Of a DNA stretch of 27,002 nt, positions 1-6,748 are shown piece after piece. A program made the translations under genes and the position numbers. This stretch comes from a virus. The stretch covers positions 1-27,002 of IMG/VR virus record IMGVR_UViG_3300022200_004630. One strand, written 5' to 3'. The notes beneath the pieces are model-generated. The model worked only from the letters and a program-made list of their open reading frames with translations. It was not told the DNA's origin and did no database searches. Numbering within the stretch: position 1 is the first letter of the stretch; every line of letters starts with the position of its first letter.

Positions 1-1
1 G

Positions 2-232
2 TTGGTGTGGGAACATGACGGCGGTGTTTTTTATACAAATTTTGGATTGGGGAGGCATGATTACAACTTCGACATGGTGACAAGAAACAGTGACGAACCG
101 ATCACTGTTTACTTGGGGCAGGATGAAATCAACACAGAAGATTGCTGGACAAAAGAACTAGCCCAAGCCGCCGCCCAGTCCCACGCAGACGCAGCCCATT
201 GGGGAAATACACCGATTGGAGCCGCGCGATGA
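2..232 (+). CDS. Unknown protein, 3' end of a gene that enters from the left edge (tentative)
   Basis: The frame is open from the first full codon to a TGA at 230-232, and no start with a ribosome site is visible, so any gene would begin outside the window. The 76 visible residues are mixed and soluble-looking (Trp, Asp and Asn present, Ala-rich near the end, no membrane segment), and no minus-strand reading frame of comparable size competes. The TGA overlaps an ATG (ATGA at 229-232) that opens only 18 codons, ending at 285. I do not recognise a family. The strand is opposite to every other gene here, and the frame ends about 30 bases before the end of the last late gene, so the two units would converge. 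It may be the end of an early or replication-region gene, or chance. Confidence 0.4.
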   Translation: MVWEHDGGVFYTNFGLGRHDYNFDMVTRNSDEPITVYLGQDEINTEDCWTKELAQAAAQSHADAAHWGNTPIGAAR

Positions 233-262
233 TTGACACCCTAGCCCTGCAATTCGCGGGCA

Positions 263-664
263 TCACTCCGCAGGCTCACTATTGATTGCCGTTAACCCCA
301 TTGCCGCCATTGCGTCAGCGCCTTCCATGCCCAAGATTGCAGTGATGCGGTTGGTAGTTGCCAATGGCGGCACGGTGCTATCCTCGTTTGGCATCCATAG
401 GATCACCAGCGCTTGAGCCTGTCCCGCCTTGGTCATGTCGATAATCTGGTCAACGTCCCATGCGGGGCGCTGTAGCGGGCTTGTGGATGTGCTGACGAAG
501 CTATCCCCCACAGGCAGACTTGCGAGGGCGTAGAGGTTGCCCTGTGCGTCCTGCCATGACGGGTTGCGGTAGGTCAGGCCATCAGCCTCAGAGTAACCCA
601 AGACCATGGCGTAGTGGTTCGCAATGTCGATGTGTGCTTGCGGCACTGCTATTGTCAGTCTCAT
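263..664 (-). CDS. Unknown phage protein following the tail spike
   Basis: This is a 133-residue soluble protein of unknown function. Its ATG (662-664) directly abuts the TAA of the upstream spike gene (665-667), giving TAAATG, so it is probably translated by coupling. It has no signal peptide, membrane segment or recognisable catalytic motif. The middle contains a DVDQIIDMTKAGQAQALVILW stretch that looks like an alpha/beta core, and the C-terminus is Ala/Met-rich. Position immediately after a receptor-binding protein suggests a fibre-associated or chaperone role, which is inference from context only. It is the last gene of the minus-strand late operon. No T-rich intrinsic terminator is evident between its stop and the converging plus-strand frame. 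Confidence 0.8.
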   Translation of the reverse strand: MRLTIAVPQAHIDIANHYAMVLGYSEADGLTYRNPSWQDAQGNLYALASLPVGDSFVSTSTSPLQRPAWDVDQIIDMTKAGQAQALVILWMPNEDSTVPPLATTNRITAILGMEGADAMAAMGLTAINSEPAE

Positions 665-3487
665 TTACTTCTCCACGATCAGACCGCCAGAGGCACTGAT
701 GGCCTTACTGACAGAGGTTGTTGTATTGCCTACCCGACGAAGCCCCTCGAAGATGCTACGACCTGCGCTGGTCCCCACATGGAGAAGGTCAGTATCAGGG
801 TCGTGAGCCAAGGCTGTCACCGCGTCAGATGCCCCGTAGAGTGTGGCTTGGGCATTGTCTTGGAACAGGAACTTCTCGTCGTTGTAGATTTTGGCGATCT
901 GTTCGGCGGTGGGTGCGGTGGCTGAGATGCGCCATAGGGCTAGGGAGCCGTTGTCAAACCACCCAGCTATTGACCCATTGTATTTCAATGCGCCCACCAA
1001 GAGGGTGGCATCCGTATTGGTATAGTCACCATTGTCTGCGGCAGAGTTAGACAAGACGGCATTTAGGAACGTTTTCGCAACTCCGACCTGACGGACATAG
1101 GTTACAAAAGCCCAAGAACCGAAGGCGGGGATACCAAACACAAGGTTGTTCGTCCCGTTCAACCCAATCATTTTTAGGTTGCCAGTCGCTTCTGTGCGGA
1201 TGCCGAAGTTTGGACCACCGTAGCCAGAACCCGCGTCTTGCCTATGAATGATTTCCTCCGCAGAGGCGCTGTTTAGCTTCACCCACCCCATCACGCAGAA
1301 GTCACCAGTCCCGAAGTCGAGACCACTGTTATACGGCTGCTCAAGGTAGTTGCTGGAAGAGAACCCACTGTAGGCCACCAGATCAGCGCCCGTTGCCACG
1401 GGGGTGCGGGTCACAGTGCCAAACACCTGTAAGCCATTGCCGTTCACGCTGCGGTCTTTGTCTGCGAGGCGGACGGAGACGTTGTCGACCGAAACAACGT
1501 CATCAACGGAGTATATCCAAATCTGACTATTTGTCTCGGTCGCAACAAATGTTGCCGTGTAAACTTTTGAAGTGTTTGGCGAAAGAGTTGTTGTTACTAG
1601 GTTACTTGTTCCAGCCGCATTCCGAATGCCAAGAGAACTATTTGAAATAGTCAAATCGCCAGTTGTGTCAATGGTTGCAGAAATAACGTAAGTTTTACCG
1701 ACAACAAGCGACAGAGTTTGAGACAAAGCGCCACCACCAGCAGCTTGTGAGTGCGCAGCAACGCCGCCGCTAATCGTCCAGCCAGTGCCTTTAGTCCAAT
1801 CCGTATCAGTATCAAACGCACCATTCGTCACCAACTCACCAGCACCAACCAGATCGGTGTCATCGGTATCGGACAGGAAGGCACCCTTGATGTCGCCGTT
1901 CATCCAGCCTGTGTTGTAGGTGGAGGTAGTGTAGGCGACCATGCCTTTTGATGGTGCTGAGACATTCTCCGCAAGGTGCGTAAGCCCGCCATCTGTAGAA
2001 CTGGTGTTGCCGATAGCAATGTCATCAATCACACGGCTGACAGCAGTGACATTTCCAAGATAGTAGAGAGTATCCCCGCCTGCGATACCAACTTTCGGGA
2101 AATACAGACGCAGATCATTAGCTGAACTAGATGCCCCATCCCCTTCAACAATATCAGTCATTGGAATAGCATACTTACGAGCGGCATATTGGTAGGAAGT
2201 TTTGCCTAACCCGTTTACAAACGTGAGGTTATTGTCTGCGTCAAAAGCGATGCTGTTGATGATGTTCTTTGCTGAATAAGTAATATCAACAACCGTCCCA
2301 TTATCCTTAATCACGCTCACGCCACCAGCAGTCGCCACTGCAATCGTAGGCACAGGAAGCCCAGTCGCAGGGTCAATCGGGGCGTCGGGCAGCAAGGTCA
2401 TGGCTACGTCGTTGACAAGACCGCTAACGAGCGCAACGGCGAACCTCGAAGGAAGATCAACAGATTTTGTACCGCTTGAGGCGTTTAAGCCAAACCCGCC
2501 CGTTGCCGCCGAGTAGTTGTATCGAAAAACCTTATCACCGACAAAATCAATGCCACCAAGCCCGTTTGCACCATCATTGCCCGTGCCGCTGTTAATACCA
2601 AAATAAACAATCCCGTTGATCGCAGAAATGCTTGTAGCATTACGGCCTCCAGCTCTCCACCAATCTAACCCATTCGTGGGCGCTGATGCCGGTGTCCAAA
2701 CAGCCCACATCGGCAGGGTAGGGTCATCACCATCATAGATCGTGACCTTGTTCGTTTCAGCCACAATCACAGCCACGGCGGGGAACTCACGACGAGCGCC
2801 ACGGGTCGCCGTGTTGAGCGTCTCGTTATACCAAGAGGTAGCCTGAGCCAATGCCCCAGTGCGCCATGCACCACCATCACTATCCTTAGAAGTGTCATAG
2901 ACAAACACGTCCACTGCGTTAATAGCAATCAAGGTCAGGCGGTCAATCTCGGCACCATAACTCACACCTTCAACCTTAGACGCAAGGTAGCGGATCAGGT
3001 TTACCTTTTCTATAAATGTCAAAGCCCTATCAATAGCGACAAAGCCTGCAATCTCTTGAGTAGGCAAGGTGTAAGAACCACTGATAGTTTGATCCTCAAG
3101 GAAATGCACCCCAGACCGAGTGACGTAAGCAACCGTAGCCTCGGTTCCCATATCTGGAAGTGTAACCGTCAGAGCGTCGTCAACAAGGTCGTGCTGAATG
3201 AATGTACCGTCAGCGTCCACAATGTAGCTAGGCCGTGCAGCCGCCGTGGGTTGCGTGGCGTGGTTGCCTCGCCCTGACTTATCCAGCATCAGCGCAACAG
3301 TCTGCCCCGCCGAGGTCACAGGCGTAGTGCCTGCAACGTCTTGGAATAGCGTGGTCAGGTCAGATGGATCTGACCAAACGCCGGGTTCACCGCCCGCAAA
3401 TAGCAATGCAGGGGAAAAGCTGCCACCTAGCATAGCGCCAAGCCTATTGAACCGAAGCGCGGTGAATGCCTTTTTACGCATCGGCAT
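665..3487 (-). CDS. Mosaic tail spike/receptor-binding protein with CBM-like and LamG-like domains
   Basis: This 940-residue protein (938 if the second Met at 3481 is used) is likely an adhesion or tail-spike component. Residues about 30-86 carry a conserved phage motif (WSDPSDLTTLFQD, then LDKSGRGNHA). Residues about 190-545 are rich in short Gly/Asp beta-strand repeats resembling a beta-propeller. Residues about 550-676 begin ELVTNGAFDTDTDW and end VDNVSVRL, typical of a CBM4/9-like jelly roll. Residues about 701-872 (NYLEQPYN, FCVMGWVKL, IIHRQD, LALWRISA) look like a LamG/concanavalin sandwich. The last 60 residues (HDPDTDLLHVGTSAGRSIF) again look propeller-like, so the CBM and LamG parts appear inserted. 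The start overlaps the previous gene's stop by 8 or 14 bases. No enzymatic motif is visible. Spike identity is inferred from domains and position. Confidence 0.8.
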   Translation of the reverse strand: MPMRKKAFTALRFNRLGAMLGGSFSPALLFAGGEPGVWSDPSDLTTLFQDVAGTTPVTSAGQTVALMLDKSGRGNHATQPTAAARPSYIVDADGTFIQHDLVDDALTVTLPDMGTEATVAYVTRSGVHFLEDQTISGSYTLPTQEIAGFVAIDRALTFIEKVNLIRYLASKVEGVSYGAEIDRLTLIAINAVDVFVYDTSKDSDGGAWRTGALAQATSWYNETLNTATRGARREFPAVAVIVAETNKVTIYDGDDPTLPMWAVWTPASAPTNGLDWWRAGGRNATSISAINGIVYFGINSGTGNDGANGLGGIDFVGDKVFRYNYSAATGGFGLNASSGTKSVDLPSRFAVALVSGLVNDVAMTLLPDAPIDPATGLPVPTIAVATAGGVSVIKDNGTVVDITYSAKNIINSIAFDADNNLTFVNGLGKTSYQYAARKYAIPMTDIVEGDGASSSANDLRLYFPKVGIAGGDTLYYLGNVTAVSRVIDDIAIGNTSSTDGGLTHLAENVSAPSKGMVAYTTSTYNTGWMNGDIKGAFLSDTDDTDLVGAGELVTNGAFDTDTDWTKGTGWTISGGVAAHSQAAGGGALSQTLSLVVGKTYVISATIDTTGDLTISNSSLGIRNAAGTSNLVTTTLSPNTSKVYTATFVATETNSQIWIYSVDDVVSVDNVSVRLADKDRSVNGNGLQVFGTVTRTPVATGADLVAYSGFSSSNYLEQPYNSGLDFGTGDFCVMGWVKLNSASAEEIIHRQDAGSGYGGPNFGIRTEATGNLKMIGLNGTNNLVFGIPAFGSWAFVTYVRQVGVAKTFLNAVLSNSAADNGDYTNTDATLLVGALKYNGSIAGWFDNGSLALWRISATAPTAEQIAKIYNDEKFLFQDNAQATLYGASDAVTALAHDPDTDLLHVGTSAGRSIFEGLRRVGNTTTSVSKAISASGGLIVEK

Positions 3488-3773
3488 GACTCACAGATAC
3501 GGCAATATCAGCAAACGACAGCGCCCAAAGCCGGTTGGCGCCTGTAACGCCGGGCCAAAGCTGTGCAAGGGTCAAGTCAGCGGCCAGGGTTTCCTCGCCG
3601 TTAAGCATGATGGACCCAGCCGTGACGGAGTTGCTCGGGGGCGTAGTGCCGTTTGTGGCCTGCAACCGAATGGTGTGTTTTTCTTGGTTCTGAACGCGCA
3701 CCGCTACAGCATTTGCATTGGTTAGCTGCGTCCACACGTTTCCGACCAGAGATACGTTTGCATTTTGAGCCAT
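3474..3773 (-). CDS. Small virion-like protein of the distal adhesion module
   Basis: This is a 99-residue, beta-rich, probably secreted-free structural protein with no Cys, signal or membrane segment. It opens MAQNANVSLVGNVWTQLTN and contains HTIRLQATNGTTPPS and LNGEETLAADLTLAQLWPG, a pattern of alternating short strands like small phage decoration or tip proteins. An AAAGGAG ribosome site lies 7 bases before the ATG, one of the best in the operon, which suggests independent and strong translation. Its end overlaps the start of the large spike gene. The function is not established. A decoration, plug or fibre-attachment role is inferred from size, composition and position between a 172-residue tail-like protein and the spike. 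Confidence 0.8.
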   Translation of the reverse strand: MAQNANVSLVGNVWTQLTNANAVAVRVQNQEKHTIRLQATNGTTPPSNSVTAGSIMLNGEETLAADLTLAQLWPGVTGANRLWALSFADIAVSVSHADA

Positions 3774-3832
3774 TTTATTCTCCTTTGAGATTTCATCAAT
3801 TTCTACTGGCCGAACGGCCGAGATTTGTCGCC

Positions 3833-4351
3833 CTATGCGAAGCGTACCAACATGACATTGAGGGTATGGGATGCGCCGGTGATGGATGCGGCAGATGCGT
3901 TAACCGCATAGATTGTCACCTCGTCAGGGGCGGTTACAACGCCGCGGAGGATCAGGCCGGCAGGAAGTGTGGATGGTCCGTTGACTGTCACGATGTCGCC
4001 AACGATAGCGCCTGTTAGGCTCATCGTAACCGTCCCTTCCGCCCCAGATGCGACGGTAGGTATTGCAACGGCCGCAGAGCCGCTAAGCATTTTTGTAACT
4101 TCGCCGCCCAGGATCAGGCTTCCGCTTACGGTCAGGTCGTCAATGGAACCCGCTGGTGCGTTAAGGGCTCCTGTTGCGTTAAGCGTTCCGACTGCAAACG
4201 TGCCGGTCGTGCGAACAAGCCCGCCAAGAAAATTTGCGCGCGTAGCATGCCTGCTTTTCTGCGTTGCCGCGCCAACATCATAAAGGATGATAAGGTCGTC
4301 ATCCGTAATGTCGGGGGCCAATACTTCTGGTAGGTCTGGGATCTCGGTCAT
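3833..4351 (-). CDS. Tail-fibre-like structural protein (172 aa)
   Basis: The N-terminus (DLPEVLAPDITDDDLIILYD, then SRHATRANFLGGLVRTTGTF) looks like the short virion-attachment segment seen in phage fibre-type proteins. A repetitive Gly/Ala/Thr shaft-like middle follows (GTLNATGALNAPAGSIDDLTVSG). The C-terminal half is a beta sandwich with ASITGASHTLNVMLVRF at the end. No catalytic motif or membrane segment is present. An AAAGGAG ribosome site (4358-4364) lies 6 bases before the ATG. It starts the distal adhesion module after a 76-base non-coding gap that follows the lysis genes. It could be a short fibre, an adaptor for the large spike, or a tip protein. The family is not firmly recognised. 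Confidence 0.75.
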   Translation of the reverse strand: MTEIPDLPEVLAPDITDDDLIILYDVGAATQKSRHATRANFLGGLVRTTGTFAVGTLNATGALNAPAGSIDDLTVSGSLILGGEVTKMLSGSAAVAIPTVASGAEGTVTMSLTGAIVGDIVTVNGPSTLPAGLILRGVVTAPDEVTIYAVNASAASITGASHTLNVMLVRFA

Positions 4352-4427
4352 GGTGGGCTCCTTTGGGATTGGAAGTTGCCCCCACGATGGATAAACGACA
4401 ATGCACCGCGCACTCGTCGTCTACTCG

Positions 4428-4511
4428 TCAGGCGCCCAACACCAGCCACACGACCCCCGCCCAAACAATCAGGCCTGGTATCATCGCTGCGAATAAGTAG
4501 ACGATTACCAT
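4428..4511 (-). CDS. 27-residue single-helix membrane peptide (tentative)
   Basis: Translating the gap after the outer spanin gives a 27-codon frame that starts with ATG at 4509-4511, one base after the spanin TAG, and ends with TGA at 4428-4430. The peptide begins MVIVYLFAAMIPGLIVW and is almost entirely hydrophobic, with one central Pro-Gly and no charged residue, so it could form one transmembrane helix. The ribosome site is poor, so expression would rely on coupling with the spanin gene. Such peptides can act as accessory lysis or holin-like factors, but that is a guess from its place in the lysis cassette. It could also be a chance frame; in its favour are the tight spacing and uniform hydrophobicity. 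Confidence 0.4.
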   Translation of the reverse strand: MVIVYLFAAMIPGLIVWAGVVWLVLGA

Positions 4512-4512
4512 G

Positions 4513-4707
4513 CTAGTGATTCCAGCCGCAGATGCGCGCGCCGGTGTCGTTGTTGTCGTTGATCTGCCGCGCCAACTCGCCGCTAATTACCTCAATGTCG
4601 TGTGACGTTGGCCGAATAGGTGACGCCCAGCAATCGCTAGTCTGGCTCACGCACCCACTTACGAACGGCATCACGCACAGCACCATCAGAAAGTTTCGCA
4701 TTTTCAT
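4513..4707 (-). CDS. Outer-membrane spanin lipoprotein (Rz1/o-spanin type)
   Basis: This 64-residue protein has a basic N-terminus (MKMRN), a hydrophobic core and a lipobox VSG/C with Cys19, so it is predicted to be a lipoprotein with a mature part of 46 residues. The mature part carries two more Cys (26 and 60) and a PIRPTSHDIEVISGELARQ segment. Its first 71 bases overlap, in another frame, the end of the preceding inner-membrane spanin gene, which is the classical Rz/Rz1 nested layout. An AAAGGA ribosome site lies about 8 bases before ATG 4705-4707, inside the partner gene. Known role of the family: with the i-spanin it bridges the periplasm and fuses inner and outer membranes in the last step of lysis. 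It implies a Gram-negative host. Confidence 0.85.
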   Translation of the reverse strand: MKMRNFLMVLCVMPFVSGCVSQTSDCWASPIRPTSHDIEVISGELARQINDNNDTGARICGWNH

Positions 4708-4879
4708 CTCGCACGTCCTTTGCGGTTATCAGGGCATCCAGTCTTTTCTCGATGATCTTGCTTTTCGCCGCTACGTTGCCAGATCGCCGCCCAGCAAGCC
4801 ACGACACCCCAGCGGCAAAGATAGCGGCCAGAGCGGCCCATACGGGCGTTGGAATGGCGTTTATGAGTAGGGCAATCAT
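4637..4879 (-). CDS. Inner-membrane spanin (Rz/i-spanin type)
   Basis: This 80-residue protein has an N-terminal membrane segment (about residues 8-29) followed by the basic GRRSG junction. A charged helical tail with heptad-like spacing (KIIEKRLDALITAKDVRDENAKL) would form a periplasmic coiled coil. This N-in, one-helix plus coiled-coil plan, together with a nested lipoprotein gene in another frame, is the hallmark of two-component spanins. It is shorter than lambda Rz, as in many small phages. Its ATG overlaps the stop of the 59-residue membrane protein upstream (ATGA at 4876-4879). Identification rests on architecture and context rather than on a sequence motif. Confidence 0.8.
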   Translation of the reverse strand: MIALLINAIPTPVWAALAAIFAAGVSWLAGRRSGNVAAKSKIIEKRLDALITAKDVRDENAKLSDGAVRDAVRKWVREPD

Positions 4880-5055
4880 GTTGCGCCCCCGTTACGCTTG
4901 GCCAAGGCATACGCGCCCTCTACAGCCGCCCCAAGGGCCAGCGAAAGCACCAGCACCGCGTCACCATCCAAGGCCAGCGCCTCGCCAACCTCCGACCCCG
5001 CTAGGTAGCCGATGCCGTACCGCAATACGATCCGCGCCAATGGTCCGAAATTCAT
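4876..5055 (-). CDS. 59-residue two-helix membrane protein, holin candidate
   Basis: Reading the gap between the neighbouring genes gives a 59-codon frame starting MNFGPLARIVLRYGIGYLAG and ending AYALAKRNGGAT. It has two hydrophobic stretches (about residues 7-20 and 33-51) separated by an acidic EVGEALALDGD turn, and a basic tail. Both ends overlap neighbours as ATGA: its ATG with the stop of the 68-residue gene, and its TGA with the start of the i-spanin gene, so it fits the operon exactly. Small two-helix proteins next to an endolysin and spanins are often holins or holin-like, and that is the inference here. A ribosome site (AAGG within GGGCAAGGC) precedes it. No sequence family is certain. 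Confidence 0.75.
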   Translation of the reverse strand: MNFGPLARIVLRYGIGYLAGSEVGEALALDGDAVLVLSLALGAAVEGAYALAKRNGGAT

Positions 5056-5068
5056 GCCTTGCCCTTTC
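5050..5068. repeat. Copy 1 of a duplicated 19-base gene-junction sequence
   Basis: The 19 bases here match 5253-5271 at 18 of 19 positions. On the coding strand both copies read as a purine-rich ribosome site, AAGGC, and an ATGA stop/start overlap. Both copies also encode the same last residues (KGKA) of the upstream proteins and the first residues (MN) of the downstream ones. Confidence 0.75.
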
Positions 5069-5258
5069 TTTCGTCAATGTCTGTGTAAGACCAAAATGAC
5101 CAATCCGGCCCATCCAAAAAACCCTTTTTCTGGACCATTTGGCGCGAAACATGGCGAAGCCATGCCCACTTTCCATAGAATAACTTGACGGGTTTCCAAG
5201 CGAACCACGCATGAGATGGGCCTATCTTTGAACCAAAACTATATTCTGGATGATTCAT
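5052..5258 (-). CDS. Small aromatic-rich phage protein of unknown function
   Basis: This 68-residue protein is unusually rich in Trp, Phe and Tyr (for example SHAWFAWKP, GKWAWLRHVSRQ, PDWSFWSY) and is basic in the middle. It has no membrane helix or signal. Small W-rich proteins with a WLR motif and an FWxY tail are common next to phage lysis genes, but I know of no established function. It sits between the muramidase and the 59-residue membrane protein and overlaps both by ATGA. The upstream junction is a near copy of its own downstream junction. A role in lysis control is possible only from position. Confidence 0.75.
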   Translation of the reverse strand: MNHPEYSFGSKIGPSHAWFAWKPVKLFYGKWAWLRHVSRQMVQKKGFLDGPDWSFWSYTDIDERKGKA

Positions 5259-5271
5259 GCCTTACCCTTTC
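5253..5271. repeat. Copy 2 of a duplicated 19-base gene-junction sequence
   Basis: This matches 5050-5068 at 18 of 19 bases and serves as the ribosome site and ATGA overlap between the muramidase and the 68-residue gene. Confidence 0.75.
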
Positions 5272-6019
5272 CAATGAATGCCGCGATTGCGGAGAATAAT
5301 GCTGTGATTGCCGACCACCACCCGCTACCGGCCTCTTGGTCAACCGCCGAGGGTTCGCGCCCCGCTGCGTCAACGAGCGGCAAGTCGATCGGGATTTGCT
5401 TGACCGGCTCTTGGTATGGCGTCCAAGGCGTGTCGCGGATATTCGACCACTTCGCGTAGGCCGCAGCCAGCTTTGTGTGGTAGCCGTTCTTGGCGTACTG
5501 TGGGCCATTGTAGCCGCGCGCAAAGCCCTCCCAGTCTTTAGCACGCAGTTCATCATCCAGCTTTGCCGACTTGATGAAGCTGACCATCGCTTGAAGGTGG
5601 TTTTCCTCGTCCTCTAGGAAGTCTGCAACCATTGCCTTTGCGCTCTCGTATCCAGCAAGGCTGTGATTGAAGCCCATGATCTGACCCAACCCCCAAGACG
5701 CAGACATCAAGGCAGGATCGACACCGTATGCCATTGCTCGGATCAGGCGCGGGTAGCTGTCACTTGGATAGTTGCGCCTCCACTTTGGATAGGCCAGACC
5801 CTCTTTCGCCGCTTTGTCGCGCAATGGGCCGGGGCCAAGTTCACGCCAGAAAATGTGCGGCTCGAACAGCATGGCCGGTCGCCCCTGACTGTCAAAGCCA
5901 GAATTTCGCGCTTCAACGTCCATGACCGCATGAACCTCATCCTCGCCCACGCCGATCATCGCCCCGAGGCGGGGGATATCCACGTCATCAAGTCGCCTTG
6001 CCTTGCCCTTGAAAATCAT
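5255..6019 (-). CDS. Endolysin, N-acetylmuramidase family, with C-terminal hydrophobic helix
   Basis: This 254-residue protein is predicted to cleave the MurNAc-GlcNAc bond of peptidoglycan. Residues about 15-195 match the N-acetylmuramidase family (Pfam PF11860, formerly DUF3380). The likely catalytic Glu36 lies in DVEARNSGF, followed by GRPAMLFEPHIFWRE (47-60) and SASWGLGQIMGFNHSLAGY (107-124). A proline-rich linker (about 198-230) leads to a hydrophobic segment at about 234-250 (WWSAITALFSAIAAFIG) with a basic KGKA end. No N-terminal signal or cell-wall-binding domain is seen. The C-terminal helix could anchor the enzyme in the membrane until lysis. The ATG overlaps the preceding stop (ATGA 6016-6019), and the gene sits in the lysis cassette. 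Confidence 0.9.
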   Translation of the reverse strand: MIFKGKARRLDDVDIPRLGAMIGVGEDEVHAVMDVEARNSGFDSQGRPAMLFEPHIFWRELGPGPLRDKAAKEGLAYPKWRRNYPSDSYPRLIRAMAYGVDPALMSASWGLGQIMGFNHSLAGYESAKAMVADFLEDEENHLQAMVSFIKSAKLDDELRAKDWEGFARGYNGPQYAKNGYHTKLAAAYAKWSNIRDTPWTPYQEPVKQIPIDLPLVDAAGREPSAVDQEAGSGWWSAITALFSAIAAFIGKGKA

Positions 6020-6345
6020 CGCTTGCCCCTCACATGCTCGGCATAAATGTTGTTTTGCACCTGTAAAATCTCGCGCAGGTTGGTGTTGGTCTGATCGTGC
6101 TTGGATGCAAGCGTATCAACCTTGCCACCCAGACCCACGAACAACCCGTTGTTGTGGCGGAATTGCTCAACCATCGCCAGCATGGCCGCTGTGTTTGCAT
6201 CCATTGCTCCACGCATCTTGTCGTCGGGCTCTCCGGCCTTGCCAGACTTATAGCCCTTGCGGATTTCCAGAGCCCCAAAAGCAGCAATCAAAGTCGCAAT
6301 AGCGGTGATAATTACGCTCACCGGCTCATTCGTAAATTCCAGCAC
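6016..6345 (-). CDS. Single-helix membrane protein with coiled-coil tail, possible holin or lysis regulator
   Basis: The start is GTG at 6343-6345, supported by AGGAG (6352-6356) at a 6-base spacing. That makes 109 residues and a 20-base overlap with the upstream gene. One hydrophobic helix lies at about residues 8-27 (PVSVIITAIATLIAAFGALE), followed by a basic KGYKSGKAG segment. The rest is a soluble helical tail (MRGAMDANTAAMLAMVEQF, then HDQTNTNLREILQVQNNIYAEHV) with coiled-coil character. The gene lies immediately before the muramidase. One-helix proteins with such tails occur as class III holins, antiholins or lysis accessories, so a lysis role is plausible but not shown by a diagnostic motif. 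Confidence 0.75.
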   Translation of the reverse strand: MLEFTNEPVSVIITAIATLIAAFGALEIRKGYKSGKAGEPDDKMRGAMDANTAAMLAMVEQFRHNNGLFVGLGGKVDTLASKHDQTNTNLREILQVQNNIYAEHVRGKR

Positions 6346-6748
6346 AAGCGGCTCCTATCTTTTTGGCTGCATCAAACAGCGCTGCCCGTAATGCCTGCAC
6401 GGATGCGATGGTGAAAGCGCCGTAAAGAAAGACCGCAGTTGAACTAGGGTTCACCAAAGCAAATCCCCACACCCACGCCCCATATATGACCGCCATAGAG
6501 AAGGCCGTGAATGATCTAGCAAAAGGTGTCCACCAGCGCAGCCCGTTTAGAATTACAGAGACAACATGCGCAACTCCAATCGCCATAAACAAAAGCCCCC
6601 AAAACAACTCGCGCTGCATTTCGAGCAATTCAAAATATCCGACCGATCCCATAGAAGTTGAAGGCAACGCAATCCAAACGCCAAGCAATGCGGTGAAGCC
6701 GCCCAACCATGCCTCCATAGGGCGCTTGCGTGTGTGCCTGACAATCAT
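6326..6748 (-). CDS. Four-helix membrane protein of the lysis region
   Basis: This 140-residue protein has four predicted transmembrane segments (about residues 12-28, 47-69, 80-99 and 103-121) and a basic N-terminus (MIVRHTRKRP). It has no transport or enzymatic motif. The ATG overlaps the preceding stop as ATGA (6745-6748). Membrane proteins of this size next to an endolysin may be holins, but four helices is unusual for the commonest holin classes, so it may instead be an antiholin, a superinfection-exclusion factor or an unrelated membrane protein. It overlaps the GTG-started gene downstream by 20 bases. Confidence 0.75.
   Translation of the reverse strand: MIVRHTRKRPMEAWLGGFTALLGVWIALPSTSMGSVGYFELLEMQRELFWGLLFMAIGVAHVVSVILNGLRWWTPFARSFTAFSMAVIYGAWVWGFALVNPSSTAVFLYGAFTIASVQALRAALFDAAKKIGAACAGIYE
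6352..6356 (-). promoter_or_regulatory. Ribosome binding site selecting a GTG start
   Basis: AGGAG on the minus strand lies 6 bases upstream of GTG 6343-6345, inside the end of the upstream membrane-protein gene. It decides the start of the 109-residue gene. Confidence 0.7.

Noticed and set aside
244-261. Stem-loop between the convergent frames as a bidirectional terminator
   Set aside because: Only four to six pairs with a bulge and no T-run on either strand.
3797-3825. GGCC-GTTC-GGCC hairpin before the 99-residue gene
   Set aside because: The stem is only four pairs and no U-run follows, so it is not a convincing terminator or operator.
4352-4427. Search for a promoter in the 76-base gap before the distal adhesion module
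   Set aside because: No convincing -35/-10 pair or phage-type promoter repeat shared with the 26.7-27.0 kb leader; only a 10-base GACGAGTAGA match on opposite strands, likely chance.
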